Origin: Candidatus Hydrogenedentota bacterium
GTDB lineage: Bacteria; Hydrogenedentota; Hydrogenedentia; Hydrogenedentales; SLHB01
DNA length: 64,000 nt
Direction of reading: 5' to 3'
Assembly: GCA_020848835.1 (NCBI GenBank)
Contig: JADLHJ010000027.1
Location: forward strand, 62,001-126,000
Of the stretch, positions 60,239 through 64,000 are shown one piece after another. Position numbers and translations under genes: made by a program. Under the pieces are notes generated by a model. That model saw only the letters and a program-made list of their open reading frames with translations, ran no database searches and was not told the origin of the DNA. Each line of letters starts with the position of its first letter. Positions within the stretch are counted from its first letter, which is position 1.

Positions 60239-62472
60239 GCGCCGTCCGATCCCGTCGTCGATTTCGTTGGCGCTTTTAAGCGCGCCGCAGCGCGGTAGTA
60301 GCGGTTCGCGCTTTCCGTGTCGCGACGCAAGGTATAAGCGTTACCCAGATGCAGATAGGCATCGGCCAATTGCACCGACACGTCGTAGTCTTGCGATTTC
60401 AAGCTGAGCAACGATTCGAGGCGTCGCTCGAGCGCATAAAGCAAGGCGTCCGTGCGGCTCGTGTTAAACGCGAATTGTTCAAACGACTGCCACGCCTCAA
60501 TGCTTTCCGGCATGATTTCCACAGCACGCGCGAGCGCCGCTTCCGCGCCACGCAAATCGCCGCTACTGGTCAATGCGCCGGCGAGCAGCGCGTAAGCGTC
60601 GGGTCGCAGTTCGCCGGAGTATGCGATGGCGTCGCGCAGATGATTGACTGCAATTTGGTATTGCGCAGGGGCATCTTCCTTCTCTGCGTTTGCAGCGCGA
60701 TACATCGCCACTCTTCCGGCGATTTCATTCGCTTCAGGAAGATTTGGACACATTGCAAGCGTCGCGTTTACGTGCCCCTGAACATAATCGAGAAATGCCG
60801 CGCCGGAATTACCGGATTTTATCGCGTCCGGCAGTGCCTCCAATGCGAGATTGCATAGCGCAATGCGCGCCGGCAGATAACTTGGGTTCAGGCTTAACGC
60901 GCGCTCAAAGGCGGTGACGGCCCCATTTCGATCGCCGCTTCGCTGCAAGGCGATACCGCGTTCGTATGGTGGCATCCAGTTCCACGGCGCAAACTGCTGC
61001 GCGCGCGCGAGCATGGCGTCTGCCGCCGCGAAATTCTTCCAATAGGCCGCTCCTCGGCCCTTGAGCAGCAACACTTGCGACGCGAATGCGCTTACTTCTG
61101 TTACGGTTACCACGAGCATTACGATCATGAACAAGGCGGGTAATGCGCGCCGCAATACGCGGGGTTCCCAATTCGAAGGCGATCGAAAGACACCGTCGCA
61201 AACACCGGCGATCACAAAAAACAGAGCTGCCGATACCGGCGATCGCAGATTGAAACCGGTAATGCCATCGACAGCAAAGGCCGCAGTCAATCCCGCGATC
61301 ATTAAGGCAAACCTGCAACGCTCAACGGTGTGCGCAGAGAAATAGACCAGTAAACTTTTGAACAATAGCAATAGAATCAAACCTAAATGGCAGGCCGCGC
61401 CCAGCACACCGGTTTCAACGGCAGTTTCAAGCAGGTCGTTGTGCACGTGCGAATTGAGTTTGCGTTCGGTCGCGTACCAGTCCTGTTCATAGGGTGACCA
61501 ATACTGCGCGTTGCCAATCTGAAAGTTGCCGGGACCGACGCCCAACAGGGGATACGCCATCGCCATGCGCGCGGCGCTCCACAAGGAATTGATACGCAAA
61601 AAGGCCGAGAGGTCGTTCGGCGCCGCGTTGTTGACCCGGAACAGTTGAACGCCAAAGGTGCCTGCAATTACGACGAGCGCGACGACTCCGCACACAACGA
61701 TGGTTCTCAGGACCAAGCGTTGCGGCGCCGCGACACCCAGCTTTGTAATGCGTCGGGCGATCAATGTTAGTAACAGCGCCGCGGCGAGTGCCAGATAGCC
61801 CGTGCGATGTCCGGTTATCGCGTGATGCGTCACGACGACCGGCGCAATGTATAGCCACCAGCGTTTTCGCGCGGTAAACGCGAAGTACACCAGCATGATT
61901 TGAATCAGCACCAACACGTGGCCCGCGAGATTTGGGTTGCCGTAGGTCGCGGGCGCGTGACGATACTCTTCCGTCTGCTGTTGTGCCGGATCCCAAGGCA
62001 AGGGGTCCCAACCAAAATATTGCAGGAGACCGTAGAGCGACGCGAGCGCGGCGGCACCGCAGAGCACGCGCATCAGGTTTTCCGCCTTATCGATGTTTTG
62101 CACGAACTGTGCGGTCACAAAGTACAGCGTGACGAGCGCGGCAAAGCGCGCGCAGTGGAGCAATGCGAGCTGCGTATTCTCCGCTTGGGCAGCGGACACC
62201 ACAGACGCGGCCAACCAAAGCAACAGTAATGGCGCGCATGGCCCGATATTGATTTTTATATCTGCCGACCGTAAAGCGACCATTGCGAACGATGCTACGA
62301 GGCCAAGCGCCGCAATTGCGGAAATCAGATGTTTCACGTCACCGGCGGGATCGTTTGAGAAGGGGTAGACCGCGAGAATCAGTGCGGCGAGCGAGACCGC
62401 AAGGATGGTGTGAGAGACCGCGTTGCTCGCGGGTGCATGCGCGCCAGTTGCAATTTTATTTGAATCGGACAT
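60235..62472 (-). CDS. O-antigen ligase-like protein with C-terminal TPR domain
   Basis: A 745-residue protein. Residues ~20-440 contain about eleven membrane helices, with FLRINSLWSAARMAMAYPLL, GVGPGNFQIGNAQYWSPYEQD and SHVHNDLLETAVETGVLGA, the Wzy_C loop with conserved HNDLLE. Residues ~455-730 form TPR-like helices, e.g. AVTAFERALSLNPSYLPARI and AEAALARAVEIMPESIEAW. This ligase-TPR fusion is typical of the PglL/Wzy-type group, in which TPRs may recruit assembly partners or bind peptidoglycan. It ends in a 4-bp overlap with the small membrane-protein gene and converges with the other ligase gene. Confidence 0.87.
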   Translation of the reverse strand: MSDSNKIATGAHAPASNAVSHTILAVSLAALILAVYPFSNDPAGDVKHLISAIAALGLVASFAMVALRSADIKINIGPCAPLLLLWLAASVVSAAQAENTQLALLHCARFAALVTLYFVTAQFVQNIDKAENLMRVLCGAAALASLYGLLQYFGWDPLPWDPAQQQTEEYRHAPATYGNPNLAGHVLVLIQIMLVYFAFTARKRWWLYIAPVVVTHHAITGHRTGYLALAAALLLTLIARRITKLGVAAPQRLVLRTIVVCGVVALVVIAGTFGVQLFRVNNAAPNDLSAFLRINSLWSAARMAMAYPLLGVGPGNFQIGNAQYWSPYEQDWYATERKLNSHVHNDLLETAVETGVLGAACHLGLILLLLFKSLLVYFSAHTVERCRFALMIAGLTAAFAVDGITGFNLRSPVSAALFFVIAGVCDGVFRSPSNWEPRVLRRALPALFMIVMLVVTVTEVSAFASQVLLLKGRGAAYWKNFAAADAMLARAQQFAPWNWMPPYERGIALQRSGDRNGAVTAFERALSLNPSYLPARIALCNLALEALPDAIKSGNSGAAFLDYVQGHVNATLAMCPNLPEANEIAGRVAMYRAANAEKEDAPAQYQIAVNHLRDAIAYSGELRPDAYALLAGALTSSGDLRGAEAALARAVEIMPESIEAWQSFEQFAFNTSRTDALLYALERRLESLLSLKSQDYDVSVQLADAYLHLGNAYTLRRDTESANRYYRAAARLKAPTKSTTGSDGA

Positions 62473-62543
62473 AGGAGTACTTATGATAACAAAGGGCGCA
62501 ATCGTTACATATCGCGATGCACCGTAAGAACGGAGTCCACTCA

Positions 62544-64000
62544 GTGAAACGGAAATACGTGATTTTGTGTGCGTGCCTGTGCACTACCGTGGGTTTCGCG
62601 GATGACACGCCGGTCCGCGCGGCGCAGTCCGAACTGGGCTATGCCTTGCGGACTACGCCCGAATACTCGCGGCCGGGCATGGCGTGTTGGTTTTGGCAGG
62701 GCGACGAGTTCCAGCCCGAGGGATACAAGAAGTTCATCGACCTGCATCGTGAACATTCTGCGGTCACCCTCCTTACCACAAGTATTCGACACCCGGTCGA
62801 GGTCACCGACCCGGCGGTACACGATCAGATCAAGCGGGCAGCCGAGTACGCCAAAGCCAATGATATGGCAATCGTGATGGATCTCGATGTGCGCCTCGCG
62901 CGCCAGGCGTTTCAAGATTCCCATCCGGACGAGTTGCAGGAGATCGCGTGCCTGCGCGAAATACCGCTCACTGCGTCGGGTGAAGTGCAGTTATCCGTGG
63001 ATTCGATTGATCTCAGCGACCACTACACCTTCGGCAGCGCAAAAACCTACTGCACGGTTTCAAGCAGATTGTTGCGCGCCTATGCGTACAGCACCGGCCC
63101 GGATGGAATCGAACCGGATTCGATCGAGGATATAACTGAGCTTTGCCGCGTGGTGCAGGCAGATTCTAAAGGGTTAAACGTCGCGATCCCCTGCGATTCA
63201 TCGTTATCTGGCAAAACGGCCTGCGTGATCGCAGCCTTCACCCTCTTTACGCCGGATGTGTTTGCGCCGCACCTGATCGAATTTGAGCGCAACATCATGA
63301 AGCAATACTCGGACGTGCCGTTGGCAGGAGCGTGCAAAGACGAGTGGGGATTTCCGGGGCGATTCAAAGTAAATACAGACGACCTGTGGTATTCAGACGC
63401 CATGGCGCACGCATACGCAGAGAGGTATCCACCGCGCGATCTGGTCCCCGATTTGCTGTTGATGGCGAAGAAGCAGCGTGGCCGCGAACAAGAACGTCTT
63501 GCCGTGATCAATTGCTACATGGAGTTGTCGTGGAAGCGACATGCGGAAGTCGAAAACAAATTCTATTACGGAGTAAAGGAAACATTTGGGCAAAGTGCGT
63601 TATCGGCAACACACCCAACTTGGTATCCGTATCCCGGCGAATTGGAAGCGATCAAGAACGGTTTGGACTGGTGGGCCTGCGAACGCGACTTGGCGCAGAC
63701 CGATGAGTCCACGCCATTTTCTGCCCGCACTTCACTCACGAAAAAATGGATTAGTCCGCTTTGGTACAACATGTACTACAGCACAACGATCGAGGCATAC
63801 CAGCGTGAACTGTGGAGCTCAGTGCTCGCGGGAGGACGTATCAATTTTCACCCGCTCTACCCAGCGCCTTTGGCCGACGGCAACACGGCGATCTTACGCG
63901 GTGATCTCATGCGTGCAGAGCAGCGCATTCGTTTGTTGAACTACATCTCAAGCGAGCCAGTGGAATGCCCCGTATTGATCCTCTTTGGTCATCTCGGCGC
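62544..64000 (+). CDS. secreted glycosidase-like protein (3' end beyond window)
   Basis: At least 485 codons, open at the window edge. It starts at a GTG with CGGAG nine bases upstream and opens a signal peptide (MKRKYVILCACLCTTVGFA). The mature part suggests a TIM barrel of the beta-galactosidase/GH-A kind: PGMACWFWQGDEF, DMAIVMDLDVRLARQ, and GACKDEWGFPG, where DEWG is a plausible acid/base region as in uncharacterised PVC-group glycoside hydrolases. A later segment with INFHPLYPAPL is aromatic-rich. The family cannot be fixed without the missing C terminus. It is divergent from the ligase-TPR gene with about 70 bases between the starts. Confidence 0.7.
   Translation, partial: MKRKYVILCACLCTTVGFADDTPVRAAQSELGYALRTTPEYSRPGMACWFWQGDEFQPEGYKKFIDLHREHSAVTLLTTSIRHPVEVTDPAVHDQIKRAAEYAKANDMAIVMDLDVRLARQAFQDSHPDELQEIACLREIPLTASGEVQLSVDSIDLSDHYTFGSAKTYCTVSSRLLRAYAYSTGPDGIEPDSIEDITELCRVVQADSKGLNVAIPCDSSLSGKTACVIAAFTLFTPDVFAPHLIEFERNIMKQYSDVPLAGACKDEWGFPGRFKVNTDDLWYSDAMAHAYAERYPPRDLVPDLLLMAKKQRGREQERLAVINCYMELSWKRHAEVENKFYYGVKETFGQSALSATHPTWYPYPGELEAIKNGLDWWACERDLAQTDESTPFSARTSLTKKWISPLWYNMYYSTTIEAYQRELWSSVLAGGRINFHPLYPAPLADGNTAILRGDLMRAEQRIRLLNYISSEPVECPVLILFGHLG

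Overview
The window is about 58-60% GC by eye and comes from a Gram-negative-type bacterium. It encodes many signal-peptide, Tat-signal and lipobox proteins, O-antigen ligase-type polymerases and a polyprenyl-phosphate sugar transferase. The mix of families is typical of Planctomycetota, Lentisphaerota, Verrucomicrobiota or Hydrogenedentota: DUF1800, DUF1080-like and DUF4091 proteins, DUF1573, carboxypeptidase-regulatory repeats, many secreted glycoside hydrolases, and a squalene/phytoene synthase. A Candidatus Hydrogenedentota-like genome is my best guess, but no marker rRNA is present and the placement is inference.

Layout. Positions 1-8.6 kb hold a DUF1800 protein (cut by the window edge) behind a small membrane protein, an SGNH hydrolase with an enolase-superfamily enzyme, a squalene-synthase-like enzyme, a nitrilase-superfamily enzyme and two tandem amidohydrolases, the second with its metal ligands missing. 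Positions 8.7-17.1 kb are a reverse-strand block: a 1010-residue beta-propeller plus DUF4091 protein, a lipoprotein/lysozyme-like pair, a predicted alpha-toroid glycan enzyme and an alpha/beta hydrolase. Positions 17.2-26.7 kb hold RidA, a TPR peptidase, DUF1080-like and carboxypeptidase-regulatory proteins, an NHL protein, a sialidase-fold protein and a lipoprotein, followed by tRNA-Val. Positions 27-35 kb carry an SGNH lipoprotein, a type I phosphodiesterase, a calcineurin-type phosphatase with a glycosyltransferase, and a GH14/42-like enzyme. Positions 35-40.6 kb carry an NrdD-like protein without a glycyl-radical domain, a zinc alcohol dehydrogenase and sucCD.

Positions 40.7-46.9 kb have a large regulatory-repeat protein, a repeat-dense hotspot enclosing an HGG-motif protein, an SGNH hydrolase, a DUF1573 protein and a well-delimited 44-codon gene. 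Positions 46.9-53 kb have a GH5 enzyme, an HD hydrolase, a DUF559 nuclease gene bracketed by long palindromes, rpoN, and a YycJ-like metallohydrolase translationally coupled to a PocR-AraC regulator. Positions 53-62.5 kb form an exopolysaccharide locus: GHMP kinase, polyprenyl-phosphate sugar transferase, two O-antigen ligase-type proteins, a carbohydrate-binding-module protein and two paralogous ~105-residue membrane proteins of unknown function. A secreted glycosidase-like gene runs off the right end.

The theme is import-independent glycan handling (secreted hydrolases, sialidase fold, phosphatases) together with polysaccharide export. The intergenic DNA is unusual. At least seven families of palindromic repeats fill the gaps, some with compensatory changes in their stems. 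Two of them bracket single genes, DUF559 and the HGG protein, like small mobile units. The strongest candidates for undescribed biology are the palindrome-DUF559-palindrome unit, the 44-codon gene with its own promoter and terminator, the paired membrane proteins of the polysaccharide locus, and the NrdD-like protein lacking its radical site.
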